From contig CAAGEZ010000048.1 of assembly GCA_900768995.1 (NCBI GenBank), positions 1 to 64,000 of the forward strand: a DNA stretch of 64,000 nt, in the 5' to 3' direction. A program made the position numbers and the translations under genes. Under the pieces are notes generated by a model, which saw only the letters and a list, made by a program, of their open reading frames with translations, ran no database searches and was not told the DNA's origin. This stretch comes from Oscillospiraceae bacterium (lineage in GTDB: Bacteria > Bacillota > Clostridia > Oscillospirales > Ruminococcaceae). This document shows, piece by piece, positions 1 through 8,211 of this stretch; the first letter of the stretch is position 1, and every line of letters begins with the position of its first letter.

Positions 1-160
1 ATACTAATAACCAATTAACCTATAGACAAATCCTCGGCTGAAATAAGCCCATTCGTCGTCAAGCTCCCTTGCCGGGCGGCAAGCCCGCCTGCGGTCGCTT
101 TCCTAGACTGGTCTTATTTCATCTGTCGGCTTTATCTATAGAACAATTGGTTATTAGTAT
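1..160. repeat. MITE-like palindromic element, long variant (copy 1)
   Basis: The first and last 16 bases are exact inverted repeats (AATTGGTTATTAGTAT at the right end). Inside them lie further paired blocks (CTATAGA near each end, GAAATAAG/CTTATTTC) and a GC-rich hairpin CTTGCCGGGCGGCAAG near the centre. Three other elements in the window (43194-43295, 46017-46120, 60061-60163) share the termini but have a shorter, different core. No transposase is encoded, so it resembles a non-autonomous element. The left flank lies outside the window, so a target duplication cannot be judged. Confidence 0.8.
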
Positions 161-176
161 AAAAATCAAATATAAT
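147..176 (+). promoter_or_regulatory. Promoter with -35 inside the repeat end
   Basis: TTGGTT at 147-152 and TATAAT at 171-176 are separated by 18 bases and precede the hydrolase gene at 201. The -35 hexamer is part of the terminal inverted repeat of the element at 1-160, so the element may donate half of this promoter. Confidence 0.5.
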
Positions 177-200
177 TTATTATATAATGGAGGTATCATT

Positions 201-1103
201 ATGAAAGACATTATCACTGTATCCACCGTCACATTCAATGCAAAATGGGGCGAAAAGGACAAGAACCTGAACCGCATTATGGGATACATCGAAGCTGCGG
301 CAAAAAAGGGCAGCGACATCGTGATATTCCCCGAAATGGCTCTCACAGGCTATGATGACGAGCCTGAAAAGCCCAAGGCTGAAAAGATGCAGACTCTCCT
401 TGCGGAGACTATCCCCGGCCCCAGCACCGAAAAGGTAGAGGAGCTTGTAAAGAAGCTTGGCATTTACGTTGTATTCGGTATGCCTGAGAGAGACCCCTCC
501 GACCCCTCCGTTATCTACAACGCTCTTGCAGTGTTCTCCCCCGACGGTCTGGTAGGTTCATACAGAAAGATGCAGCTTCCTCCTCCTGAGCCAAACTGGG
601 CAACCCGTGGCGAAAAGCCCTTCCTCCTTGATACAGAGTGGGGCCCCATAGGAATCGCTATATGCTATGATTCCTACTGTTTCCCCGAGATGATGAGATA
701 TTATGCCGCAAAGGGCGCACGCCTTTACATCAACTGCACAGCTCTTGCTGAGTGCCACGGTCCTGCCGTTGGTCCCACAACACTTGAAGCTCAGGTAATT
801 CAGAATCAGATATACATTGCCTCCTCAAACCTTGGCGGCAAGGACAAGGACAATGTTTTCTGGGGCGGCAGCAGCATAATGGGTCCCTCCAGAAACTTCT
901 GGGAGGTATTCTACTACGCAGGTCACAAGTTCAATGAGCCTGTGGCAAGGGAATCTGAAATGTTCACAGCCACCATCGACCTCACTCTTGCAACAAGAGA
1001 TGAATTCATCTACAATCCCGCTGTGGGCGGCACGGATTTCAGACCCGACAAATACATTGAAATGTACAAAGATGTGCTGAACGACCCCATCTTCGGTAAA
1101 TAA
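201..1103 (+). CDS. Carbon-nitrogen hydrolase (nitrilase superfamily)
   Basis: A 300-residue cytosolic amidase/nitrilase-fold enzyme that should hydrolyse a C-N bond. The catalytic triad is visible: Glu45 in FPEMALTGY, Lys123 in YRKMQLPPPEP and Cys155 in ICYDSYCFPE. The ATG at 201 is chosen because GGAGG sits 7 bases upstream; an in-frame upstream start would lie inside the repeat element. The substrate is not evident, and aliphatic amides or nitriles are both possible. A strong terminator follows, so it is probably monocistronic, read from the promoter overlapping the upstream repeat. A second member of the superfamily lies at 19571. Confidence 0.88.
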   Translation: MKDIITVSTVTFNAKWGEKDKNLNRIMGYIEAAAKKGSDIVIFPEMALTGYDDEPEKPKAEKMQTLLAETIPGPSTEKVEELVKKLGIYVVFGMPERDPSDPSVIYNALAVFSPDGLVGSYRKMQLPPPEPNWATRGEKPFLLDTEWGPIGIAICYDSYCFPEMMRYYAAKGARLYINCTALAECHGPAVGPTTLEAQVIQNQIYIASSNLGGKDKDNVFWGGSSIMGPSRNFWEVFYYAGHKFNEPVARESEMFTATIDLTLATRDEFIYNPAVGGTDFRPDKYIEMYKDVLNDPIFGK

Positions 1104-1120
1104 TTATTACTACTACACCC

Positions 1121-1155
1121 CGCAGCGTTTCGCACATTGAAACGCTGCGTTTTTT
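1121..1155 (+). terminator. Rho-independent terminator
   Basis: A ten-base stem CGCAGCGTTT/AAACGCTGCG with a 9-base loop, followed by a run of six T, ends the hydrolase transcript. Confidence 0.9.
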
Positions 1156-1178
1156 CTGAATAAACGGAGGAATGAAAA

Positions 1179-2342
1179 ATGCTTATCGCCAATAATTATA
1201 ACCCTGCAAAAATAATCTTCAAAACAGGCTGCACCGACAGCCTTGCGGACTATGATATGCCCGGAAAGAAAGCCCTCATCGTAACCTCAAGCGGCTCATC
1301 GGCAGTTAAAACGGGAATTGCGGACAAGGTGAAAAACGCCCTTGACAAAAAGGGCATCGACTATGTTTTCTACAGCAAAATAACCCCCAATCCCACAAAG
1401 GCACAGGTTATGGAGGGGGCTGCAAAAGCCAAGGAATGCGGCTGCGACTTTGTTATCGGAGTTGGCGGCGGCAGCAGCATTGACGCCGCAAAGGCAATTG
1501 CACTTATGATGAAAAATGACGGTGACCTCTGGGACTACGCATACACAGGCAGCGGCGGACGGAAGGAGCCTGCGGGAGCCGCTCCCGTTATCGCCATAAC
1601 CACCACCTCGGGCACAGGCACGGAAACTGACCCCTACAGCGTAGTAACAAACGAGGACACGGACGAGAAATTTGACTTCACAAACGACGCCATATTCCCC
1701 CTTGTATCCTTTATCGACCCTGCACTTATGGTCTCGCTGCCCAAAAATCAGACTATATATCAGGGCTTTGACGCTCTTTTCCACGTTTCCGAATGCTTCA
1801 TAACCAATGAGCACGAAAACCGTCTCCTTGACCTTTATGCCCGTGACGGCGTGGAAACGGTGAACAAATGGCTGCCCGAAGCCGTAAATGACGGCAGCAA
1901 TATGACGGCGAGGGAAAATATGGCATATGCGGCGGATATCCTTGCGGGTTACTCAATGTCAATATGCGGAACGACCTCCCACCACATAATCGCCCAGACC
2001 ATAGGCGGACTTTTCCCGAACATCGCCCACGGTCTCACGCTCCTTTTCGTGGCGGAGGAATATTACAAAAAGGTGGGAACACTGAGACCCGAGCTTATTG
2101 ACGAACTGGGCGGATTTATGGGCATTGAGAACCGCCATAACGGAACAGGCTTTGTAAAGGGTCTCACCGCCCTTATGGACAAAACGGGCTGTCGGCATAT
2201 GTCAATGTCGGAATACGGCATAAAGCCCGCCGACCTTGCAAAAATTGCGGAAATGACCGTTGACAACACGGGCATCGAATGGGAGAAATACACCCTTACC
2301 AAGCAGGATATACTGGAGATACTTGAAAAAAGCTACAGATGA
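1179..2342 (+). CDS. Iron-containing alcohol dehydrogenase
   Basis: A 387-residue group III (Fe-dependent) NAD(P)H alcohol dehydrogenase, expected to interconvert aldehydes or ketones and alcohols in fermentation. The nucleotide-binding GGGSS (96-100) followed by IDAAKA and the TTSGTGTET segment (142-150) are canonical. Likely metal ligands are Asp198, His202, His269 (or 268) and His284 in the HHIIAQ...NIAHG region. Length is typical. GGAGG lies 8 bases before the ATG. It ends 6 bases before the convergent HxlR gene. Substrate specificity (butanol, propanediol or other) cannot be read from the sequence. Confidence 0.9.
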   Translation: MLIANNYNPAKIIFKTGCTDSLADYDMPGKKALIVTSSGSSAVKTGIADKVKNALDKKGIDYVFYSKITPNPTKAQVMEGAAKAKECGCDFVIGVGGGSSIDAAKAIALMMKNDGDLWDYAYTGSGGRKEPAGAAPVIAITTTSGTGTETDPYSVVTNEDTDEKFDFTNDAIFPLVSFIDPALMVSLPKNQTIYQGFDALFHVSECFITNEHENRLLDLYARDGVETVNKWLPEAVNDGSNMTARENMAYAADILAGYSMSICGTTSHHIIAQTIGGLFPNIAHGLTLLFVAEEYYKKVGTLRPELIDELGGFMGIENRHNGTGFVKGLTALMDKTGCRHMSMSEYGIKPADLAKIAEMTVDNTGIEWEKYTLTKQDILEILEKSYR

Positions 2343-2348
2343 CCGCTC

Positions 2349-2723
2349 TTATCTGTGGTCGCATTTCAGGCAGTGAACGTTGGCATTTTCGCAGTCATCC
2401 TTGTAAAAAAGCCCTGACCACCTGCATATGCTTTGCAGTATGGGCACAACGGACTGCCCCTTTTCGGTGAGGGAATATTCCACACGGGGCGGTATCTCGT
2501 CATAGGAGCGGCGCCGGGCTATCCCGTCGGCTATCAGCTCTTTTAGAGACGCTGCCAGCACTGCATCGGTGATGTTGCCCATTTCTGTTCTAAGTTCGCT
2601 GTACCGCATAACAGCTTTCGCCGCCAGCACGCAAATTATCCGTGATTTCCACTTGCCGCCGAATATCTCAAGCTCATATTCCAGCGGACAGCGGATATCC
2701 TTTTCAAGCTTTCGTTTATACAT
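2349..2723 (-). CDS. HxlR-family transcriptional regulator
   Basis: A 124-residue winged-helix regulator with the HxlR hallmarks: CPLEYELEIFGGKWKSRII at the N-terminus, RYSELRTEMGNITDAVLAASL recognition region, and the EYSLTEKGQSVVPIL wing. A Cys near residue 11, often redox-sensing in this family, is present. It is divergent from the flavin-type protein at 2885, with a palindrome between the two promoters, which suggests it controls that gene and itself. A GGAGGG ribosome binding site precedes the ATG. The inducer is unknown; electrophile or redox stress is the usual theme (inference). Confidence 0.9.
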   Translation of the reverse strand: MYKRKLEKDIRCPLEYELEIFGGKWKSRIICVLAAKAVMRYSELRTEMGNITDAVLAASLKELIADGIARRRSYDEIPPRVEYSLTEKGQSVVPILQSICRWSGLFYKDDCENANVHCLKCDHR

Positions 2724-2752
2724 AAAAATCCCTCCGCATCTTTGATATATAC

Positions 2753-2780
2753 ATTATAAGCCCATTGCTAAAAAATTCAA
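2753..2780 (-). promoter_or_regulatory. Promoter of the HxlR gene
   Basis: Reading leftward, TTGAAT (2775-2780) and TATAAT (2753-2758) are 16 bases apart and sit 30 bases upstream of the HxlR start. Confidence 0.7.
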
Positions 2781-2783
2781 GCT

Positions 2784-2801
2784 ACTATCAAATTTAATAG
2801 T
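2784..2801. promoter_or_regulatory. Candidate HxlR operator (dyad)
   Basis: ACTATCAAATTTAATAGT is an 18-base dyad with eight of nine pairs matched. It lies just upstream of the HxlR -35 box and 22 bases from the opposing promoter, the normal place for an autoregulating divergent-promoter operator. Confidence 0.55.
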
Positions 2802-2823
2802 GACTAATAAATTTCCTTATATC

Positions 2824-2852
2824 TTGTTTTGCATAAGCTTTGGGATTATAAT
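2824..2852 (+). promoter_or_regulatory. Promoter of the flavin-type gene
   Basis: TTGTTT (2824-2829), 17-base spacer, perfect TATAAT (2847-2852), 32 bases before the ATG at 2885. Confidence 0.75.
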
Positions 2853-2884
2853 GAAGTCATCAAATGAATTTGGAGGAATACATT

Positions 2885-3280
2885 ATGTTAAACGAAAATG
2901 TTGTAAGAGTTCTCAAAGCGGGTATGTGGGATCTTGCTACCTGTGCAGACGGTGAGCCCAATGTTGTCCCCGTGGCATTCAAGGACGTGACCGATGACGG
3001 CAGACTTATAATCGGTGATGTTTTCCTGAACGTCACCCTGAAAAACATCAGAGAAAACGGCGGCAGGATCGCAATATCCGCTTATGATGCCGAAAAGCTG
3101 GAGGGCTATCAGATAAAGGGCACTGCCGAATATCTGACCGAGGGCAATATCGTTGAAACATTCAAGGCTATGGTTGAAAAGATGTTCAACGGTGCTGCCA
3201 CCGCCAAGGGCGCACTTGTTGTAACACCCGAAAAGGTGATAATCACCACCCCCGGCGGCGATAACGGAAAGACACTTTGA
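2885..3280 (+). CDS. Pyridoxamine 5'-phosphate oxidase-like flavin-binding protein
   Basis: A 131-residue split beta-barrel protein of the PNPOx-like superfamily, probably binding FMN or F420-like cofactor. Characteristic features are the N-terminal ATCADGEPNVVPVAFK strand pair and the NVTLKNIRENGGRIAISAYD segment. The ATG at 2885 is preferred because GGAGG (2872-2876) is placed 8 bases before it; an ATG at 2864 would put that site inside the gene. Position opposite an HxlR regulator suggests a stress-inducible reductase or oxidase. The reaction is not evident. Confidence 0.8.
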   Translation: MLNENVVRVLKAGMWDLATCADGEPNVVPVAFKDVTDDGRLIIGDVFLNVTLKNIRENGGRIAISAYDAEKLEGYQIKGTAEYLTEGNIVETFKAMVEKMFNGAATAKGALVVTPEKVIITTPGGDNGKTL

Positions 3281-3373
3281 GAAAAAAATGCACAAAAGCA
3301 CAAAAACAAAAATTCCGTCCATCTTTTAAAGATAGCAAATTGCCAAAGGACAATTGTCTTGCAAAAACATTTT

Positions 3374-3421
3374 AAATGAGAACGCAGGTAAAACAGCCTT
3401 CACCTGCGCTCTCATTTTTTT
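3374..3421 (+). terminator. Rho-independent terminator
   Basis: Stem AATGAGaACGCAGGT paired with ACCTGCGcTCTCATT and followed by seven T ends the rightward transcript from 2885. Confidence 0.8.
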
Positions 3422-3427
3422 ACCCAA

Positions 3428-3467
3428 ATAAAAAAACTCCCAAACGTTCCGGCGGAACATTTGGGAG
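3428..3467 (-). terminator. Terminator of the BAAT-type hydrolase gene
   Basis: The hairpin CTCCCAAACGTTCCG-GCG-GAACATTTGGGAG, read leftward, is followed by a T-run (AAAAAA on the plus strand). Its central GTTCCGGYGGAAC recurs in a hairpin at 28779-28805. Confidence 0.75.
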
Positions 3468-3500
3468 AAAACAACTTCTCGGAGTTTTTATAAGCTTATA

Positions 3501-4424
3501 TCATTTCCACTCATTTATAGCTCTGCTGATATTCTTCTCAATGTCGATCCTTGCCTGTCTGCACTCATCGGGGTGCTCCTTGGCGGACCTGAACAACATT
3601 TTCAGAAGAGGCTCCGCTGCAAAGGACAGCAGCTTTTTGAAAAGCGACTCGGGGAATACATAATGTGTGCCGTATTTATAAATGTGTACTTCATAGCTGC
3701 ACTCGTGTGGCTTGGCTTTCAGTCTTTCGTCCATTCGCCTTATGTACTTGGCTGTGTCCCAGAGAGTGTCGTCCTCGGCACCGATAAGCACAAGCTTTCC
3801 TTTTATATTCTCCACCTTTATCATCATATCCTCCTTGAGCAGACCCGCAGCCTCGGAGTCATCGAATATTATCCTTGAACAAAGATAATTTCCCGTTCCC
3901 TTGGTGGATTCCTGCATCTTGTGCCAGTAGTCGGGGTGCTGGTAAACAAAGCGCATATAGGGCAGGGGCTTGCCGTCTTTGGAAATGGTGGACTCGCCCT
4001 CAATGGGCCATTCTCTGCAGCCGTCCCTTTTGCCCTGCCTGAAGCCCTGCCAGATAAAGTCGCTGGGGGTAAGGGCAAGGGTCAGGGTGATGTCGCTGTA
4101 ATATGACGCTGCCGTCAGTGCGAGCATTCCCGTTGTTGATGCACCCACAATGCCAATTTTCTTCATTCCCCGTGATCTGAGATATGCAATAGCCTTTTCT
4201 ATCCTTTCAAGGGGATAATTGTGATGACCGTAGTCCTTTTTTGCGGGAGACATCGTAAGAACATTTACACCGTAGGTATGCAGCCATTTTACCGCACCCC
4301 TTGCCATATAATCCTCGGGGTCATCGCCTAACATCGTTATCATTCCCGCATCTGTGCCCTTTCCGCAGTCCCAGTATGCGCCGTAAAAGCCTGCCGTTTC
4401 AACATCAAAATGAATCTTATCCAT
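3501..4424 (-). CDS. Alpha/beta hydrolase, acyl-CoA thioesterase/BAAT C-terminal type
   Basis: A 307-residue alpha/beta hydrolase. The nucleophile elbow is GASTTG with Ser96; the acid is probably in LIGAEDDTLWDT and the His in KYGTHYVFP, which is the arrangement of the BAAT C-terminal family. It lacks the N-terminal immunoglobulin-like domain of thioesterases, so activity on acyl-CoA is uncertain; an ester or peptide substrate is possible. A GGAAGGG site precedes the ATG. It stands alone between two leftward terminators, 112 bases from the GH3 gene. Confidence 0.7.
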   Translation of the reverse strand: MDKIHFDVETAGFYGAYWDCGKGTDAGMITMLGDDPEDYMARGAVKWLHTYGVNVLTMSPAKKDYGHHNYPLERIEKAIAYLRSRGMKKIGIVGASTTGMLALTAASYYSDITLTLALTPSDFIWQGFRQGKRDGCREWPIEGESTISKDGKPLPYMRFVYQHPDYWHKMQESTKGTGNYLCSRIIFDDSEAAGLLKEDMMIKVENIKGKLVLIGAEDDTLWDTAKYIRRMDERLKAKPHECSYEVHIYKYGTHYVFPESLFKKLLSFAAEPLLKMLFRSAKEHPDECRQARIDIEKNISRAINEWK

Positions 4425-4491
4425 AATTTTCCCTTCCTCTCGTTAGCTTTCGCTAACCATATTATAACCGTATTTCTCGGGTTTGTCAAGA

Positions 4492-4526
4492 GAAAAATCA
4501 GCTCTGCCCGAAAAAGACAGAGCTGA
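4492..4526 (-). terminator. Terminator of the GH3 gene
   Basis: Stem TCAGCTCTG/CAGAGCTGA around an 11-base loop, with a leftward T-run (AAAAA at 4492-4497). Confidence 0.8.
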
Positions 4527-4536
4527 CATTATTTAA

Positions 4537-6615
4537 TCAGAAATTTATTTCGGTATAAACGCAGTCATTTCCGCAAAGCCTGCTGCTTATCTCGTCGGGC
4601 TGATGTGTGCCTGCATAAAGGGTAAAACGTTCTCCATAACGCTTTCTTTCGCCGTTTTCACCCACAGCGGTGAATGCTCTCTCCGAAACGGGTATCTTCA
4701 CAGTAATGTTCTCTCCCGCATCGAGATTTATGCGCTCAAAACCGCAAAGGCTCACGTTTCTCACCGCATATTCGGAATAGTCCTTGATATAAAGCTCGAT
4801 AACGTCCTCGCAAGGTATGTCACCTTTGTTTTCGGCGGTGACAAAGGCAGTGTTATCCCTGTACTCCACCGATGTGCAGAGGATATTTCCATAAGTAAGA
4901 CCGAAGCCGAAAGGATAAAGCACGTTGTTTTCGGCATAGCGGTAGGTGCGGTTCTTCATTGAGTAATCGGTGAACTCGGGCAGAAGTTCCGAGCTTTCGT
5001 AGAATGTAACGGGGAGCTTGCCTGAGGGGCTGACGTCACCGAAAAGTATCTCAGCAAGAGCCTTTCCGCCCTCAGAGCCTGGATACCAAGCGTGGATAAG
5101 AGCGTCGGGGTCACACTCGGTATTGACCGAGCTTCCCGCTGCGCAGATCAGAACGATGGGCTTGCCTGTTTTCATAATCTTATCAATGAGGATACGCTGG
5201 CTTTCGGGGAGCCTGATGTCGGTCTTGTCCCCCGAGGAGAACTCATTTCCCGTGTCGCCCTCTTCGCCCTCGATCGCTGCGTCAAGTCCCACGCAGAGGA
5301 TAACAATGTCTGCCGCCTCCGCAGCCGCCATTGCTTCCGCATATCTGTCCCCTGCCTTGGCGAGATTTGAGCTTCTGTCCTTGTAAAGGTGGCAGCCCTC
5401 GGCATATATGACCCTGCCCTTAAATCTGTCCTCTATGCCCTCGAGGAATGTGACATATCTGTCGGCAGTACCATTGTAATTGCCCTCAAGAGCTGTTCTG
5501 CTGTCGCTGTTGGGGCCGATGACCGCAACAGTGCGAAGCTTATTTTCATCAAGGGGAAGTATGCCGTTGTTTTTTAACAGCACCATTGATTTTTCCGCAC
5601 ATTTCAGTGATACAGCCTTGTGCTCTGGGCAGGAAACCGTGTCATAGGGTATATCGTCATACTCGGTCTTTTCGTCAAGCATTCCCAGTCTTATACGTGT
5701 GCGCATAAGATGAACGCAGGCGTTTCTGATGTCCTCCTTTGTAACAAGGCCCTCGTCAAGAGCGGCAAGAACATTTGCATAGGTGCAGCCGCAGTTTACA
5801 TCGCAGCCCTTTGTAAGGGCAAGAGCGGCAGACTCCACGGCATTATTCGTAATATGATGATGTTCGTGAAAATCACGTATAGCCCAGCAGTCGGAAACAA
5901 AATAGCCGTCAAAGCCCCATTCTTTAAGCTTGTCCATAAGGCGGTCACTTGCGCAGGAGGGTTCACCGTTCACACGGTTGTATGCGCCCATAACGCCCTC
6001 CACCCTTGCGTCCTTTACAAGGGCTTCAAAGGCAGGAAGATATGTTTCTTCAAGCTCCTTTTCGGACACCTGTGCATCAAACTCGTGGCGGAGAGCTTCG
6101 GGGCCGCTGTGGACTGCAAAATGCTTAGCGCAGGCGGCCGTGCGGAGAGTTTTTCCCTCTCCCTGCAAGCCTTTCACATACGCTTTGCCGTTTTCGGCGG
6201 TAAGATACGGGTCCTCGCCGTAGGTCTCGTGTCCACGTCCCCATCTTGGGTCACGGAATATGTTGATGTTGGGTGCCCAGAGGGTAAGTCCCTTGTAAAT
6301 GTCCCTGTCGCCGTGCTTTGAATAGGCACTGTACTTGGCTCTCGATTCAAGAGAGGTTATCTCTCCCGCTTTTTTTACAAGCTCAGTGTCGAACATTGCG
6401 GCAAGAGCTATTGCCTGTGGGAACATTGTAGCTGTGCCCGAGCGGGCAAGTCCGTGAAGTCCCTCGTTCCACCAGTTATAGGCGGGAATGCCGAGGTGCT
6501 CTATTGCAGGAGCATCAAACCTAAGCTGACCTGCCATTTCCTCAACGGTCATTTCATCGGCAAGTGCTTCCGCTCTTTCCTGTGGTGTGAGGGTTGTATC
6601 AAGATATTTTTTCAT
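4537..6615 (-). CDS. Glycoside hydrolase family 3 (beta-glucosidase/xylosidase)
   Basis: A 692-residue cytoplasmic (no signal peptide) GH3 enzyme that should release terminal sugars from oligosaccharides. The TIM barrel carries NWWNEGLHG, the AKH motif (Lys164-His165) and the nucleophile Asp242 in GYFVSDCWA. The C-terminal alpha/beta sandwich has VGLDAAIEGEEGD, a probable acid/base region, then a fibronectin-like tail from about residue 600. The ATG at 6615 follows AAAGGA by 6 bases; the ATG six codons upstream has no site. The NWWNEGLHG signature resembles xylosidase-type members. The relic toxin-antitoxin gene lies directly upstream and may supply its promoter. Confidence 0.88.
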   Translation of the reverse strand: MKKYLDTTLTPQERAEALADEMTVEEMAGQLRFDAPAIEHLGIPAYNWWNEGLHGLARSGTATMFPQAIALAAMFDTELVKKAGEITSLESRAKYSAYSKHGDRDIYKGLTLWAPNINIFRDPRWGRGHETYGEDPYLTAENGKAYVKGLQGEGKTLRTAACAKHFAVHSGPEALRHEFDAQVSEKELEETYLPAFEALVKDARVEGVMGAYNRVNGEPSCASDRLMDKLKEWGFDGYFVSDCWAIRDFHEHHHITNNAVESAALALTKGCDVNCGCTYANVLAALDEGLVTKEDIRNACVHLMRTRIRLGMLDEKTEYDDIPYDTVSCPEHKAVSLKCAEKSMVLLKNNGILPLDENKLRTVAVIGPNSDSRTALEGNYNGTADRYVTFLEGIEDRFKGRVIYAEGCHLYKDRSSNLAKAGDRYAEAMAAAEAADIVILCVGLDAAIEGEEGDTGNEFSSGDKTDIRLPESQRILIDKIMKTGKPIVLICAAGSSVNTECDPDALIHAWYPGSEGGKALAEILFGDVSPSGKLPVTFYESSELLPEFTDYSMKNRTYRYAENNVLYPFGFGLTYGNILCTSVEYRDNTAFVTAENKGDIPCEDVIELYIKDYSEYAVRNVSLCGFERINLDAGENITVKIPVSERAFTAVGENGERKRYGERFTLYAGTHQPDEISSRLCGNDCVYTEINF

Positions 6616-6647
6616 ATGGAAGTCCTTTCTCATTTGAAAGTCATAAG

Positions 6648-6824
6648 CTATATTCGTTCAAGAAGCTCCGAGAGCTTTACGGCGGGCACGGGGCTTGAAA
6701 CAAAGTCACGGATATTCCTCGTCACGATAAAATCCGCATTTATCCGCTTGGCACAGCACATCTGAACCGCCGCAAGAAAATGCCCGAAATTGTTCTTTAC
6801 TTCTGTCGCTGTTGCTGTCATCAT
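6648..6824 (-). pseudogene. Toxin-antitoxin relic: Phd/YefM N-terminus joined to PIN toxin C-terminus
   Basis: The 58-codon ORF begins MMTATATEVKNNFGHFLA, the standard start of Phd/YefM antitoxins, and then switches to ADFIVTRNIRDF and PVPAVKLSELLER, the standard last 35 residues of VapC-like PIN toxins. An internal in-frame deletion that removed the antitoxin C-terminus and most of the toxin explains this. The remaining acidic residues cannot form a PIN active site and the antitoxin lacks its toxin-binding tail. A perfect GGAGG and an extended -10 (TGCTATAAT, 6852-6860) are intact, so it may still be expressed and feed the GH3 gene 32 bases downstream. Confidence 0.75.
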
Positions 6825-6901
6825 AATCAACACCTCCAACTTATTAGGCTGATTATAGCATATGTGATTTTAGCTGAAAAGTCAACCGTGGGAATAATTT
6901 T

Positions 6902-7495
6902 TTATCTCTTCTTAAAAGTATAATCGCACATACTTCCACCCCTGCCTATCTGCTCGGAGTAAATAAACTCCGCACGGGGCAGGTCGCTGTACAGGATATC
7001 ATCCACCTCGCAGAATATCGCCGTCATTTCGGGCATACCGTATTTGCTGAATATCTGCCGGTAAATGCACCTGTGGGTTATCATAGTAAAAATGCCGCTC
7101 CCGCATTTTGGAAATTCCACGTCCCAGCCATAACCCAGGGTGTGCCTGAATTTGATGGGCATCGTGAGCTTTAACATTCCCACGAACCAGGAATTGCCCG
7201 CAAGCTTCTGCATCGGGGCGATCTTTGGCTGAACGAACGAGTACATCGCCTGTGCCACAGCGTCCTGCGCCTCGCTCCGTGTTTTGCCCCGCTCTTCAAG
7301 AGCTGTTTCCATAGCAAGAGAGGTCATCAGGTTGCACATATGACCGTAGTTTTTATTGTCGGCATATTCGGAATTTTCACGTATCAGCCTTTCCATAATT
7401 TCCAGAAGCCGCTTCTGTTCGTCACTGCTCCATTTTGCATAGTAGTCCTTGAATCTGCTTTTTGAAATCATTTCTTCGGGTATGTATTTTTTCAT
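6902..7495 (-). CDS. L-2-amino-thiazoline-4-carboxylate hydrolase-like protein
   Basis: About 197 residues matching the ATC_hydrolase family: the GYGWDVEFPK strand, THRCIYRQIFSKYGMPE helix, AIFCEVDD and the terminal GGSMCDYTFK. The founding enzyme opens a thiazoline ring on the way to cysteine, but most clostridial members are uncharacterised, so the substrate is uncertain. Conserved Cys and Asp residues in FCEVDD are the best active-site candidates. ATG at 7495 is used; a TTG two codons earlier is possible and the ribosome binding site is weak. It lies 29 bases after the GNAT gene on the same strand and is probably co-transcribed. Confidence 0.75.
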   Translation of the reverse strand: MKKYIPEEMISKSRFKDYYAKWSSDEQKRLLEIMERLIRENSEYADNKNYGHMCNLMTSLAMETALEERGKTRSEAQDAVAQAMYSFVQPKIAPMQKLAGNSWFVGMLKLTMPIKFRHTLGYGWDVEFPKCGSGIFTMITHRCIYRQIFSKYGMPEMTAIFCEVDDILYSDLPRAEFIYSEQIGRGGSMCDYTFKKR

Positions 7496-7524
7496 AACCA
7501 AGTTTCTTTTGTGTTTCTGCTTTT

Positions 7525-8016
7525 TTAAAGAGAACGTTCCATTTTAAACCGCTTGACATCAGCTCCGTCAGACATTTTCTGTGCAGTCTCAGCCGTAATT
7601 TTAAACCCACACTTTGTATAGCATTGCTGTGCTTTTATATTGCTTTGGTTTGTGTAAAGCCCTACAGAAACATATCCACGCCGTTTCAGGTCATCTGTAA
7701 TTTGATTTACGGCATATTGACCGATGCCGCAATTCTGATATTCAGGCAGCAGTGCTATCATTTTGATATATGCCCTATTGTCCTCTGATAAAAGCTTGTT
7801 TATACCCAGCCAGCCCACAGGAGCATCTCCGCTGAAAATTATATAGTCCTCCTCATCATCGTCCTTGTTCCATTCGGCTATCGCATCGACCCATATCTCT
7901 GCTGCTGTGGGGACTTCATTCAGAGCAGTCATTACTTCCTCGTTATTCATAAGCTCACTTAAAAATACGGCATCTTTTTCATTCACCAAAACAATTTTAA
8001 TATCCTTTTCTGACAT
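7525..8016 (-). CDS. GNAT-family N-acetyltransferase
   Basis: A 163-residue acetyl-CoA-dependent acyltransferase. Motif A is visible as IKMIALLPEYQNCGIGQYAV (acetyl-CoA pyrophosphate loop QNCGIG), followed by GLYTNQSNIKAQQCYTKCGF typical of motif B. The start at 8016 is fixed by GGGGAGG 6 bases upstream; an ATG seven codons earlier would bury that site. The acceptor (amino acid, antibiotic or protein) cannot be told. First gene of a leftward pair with the ATC-hydrolase-like gene. Confidence 0.85.
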   Translation of the reverse strand: MSEKDIKIVLVNEKDAVFLSELMNNEEVMTALNEVPTAAEIWVDAIAEWNKDDDEEDYIIFSGDAPVGWLGINKLLSEDNRAYIKMIALLPEYQNCGIGQYAVNQITDDLKRRGYVSVGLYTNQSNIKAQQCYTKCGFKITAETAQKMSDGADVKRFKMERSL

Positions 8017-8137
8017 TTTAAGCCTCCCCATCGTCATTTTTCACGTCCAAATCTACCCTCATTATAAATCAAACCCGAAGCATTGTCAATAATATCCCGC
8101 AATAAGTGAAAATTAACCGAAAATTTTCCCGCAGACC

Positions 8138-8166
8138 TTGCAAATATCACGGCGCTGTAGTATAAT
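8138..8166 (+). promoter_or_regulatory. Promoter of rimO-pgsA
   Basis: TTGCAA (8138-8143), 17-base spacer, TATAAT (8161-8166), 46 bases before the rimO start. Confidence 0.75.
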
Positions 8167-8211
8167 AGAATGAATGCGGCAATATCACATATAAAAAGGA
8201 ATGATAAAATA

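Noticed and set aside
69..200. In-frame extension of the first hydrolase into the repeat element
   Set aside because: The extra 44 residues come from the palindromic repeat; GGAGG and the conserved family start favour ATG 201.
5620..6321. A 233-codon open frame opposite the GH3 gene
   Set aside because: Antisense shadow of a clearly coding GH3 frame; no ribosome binding site, no recognisable domain.
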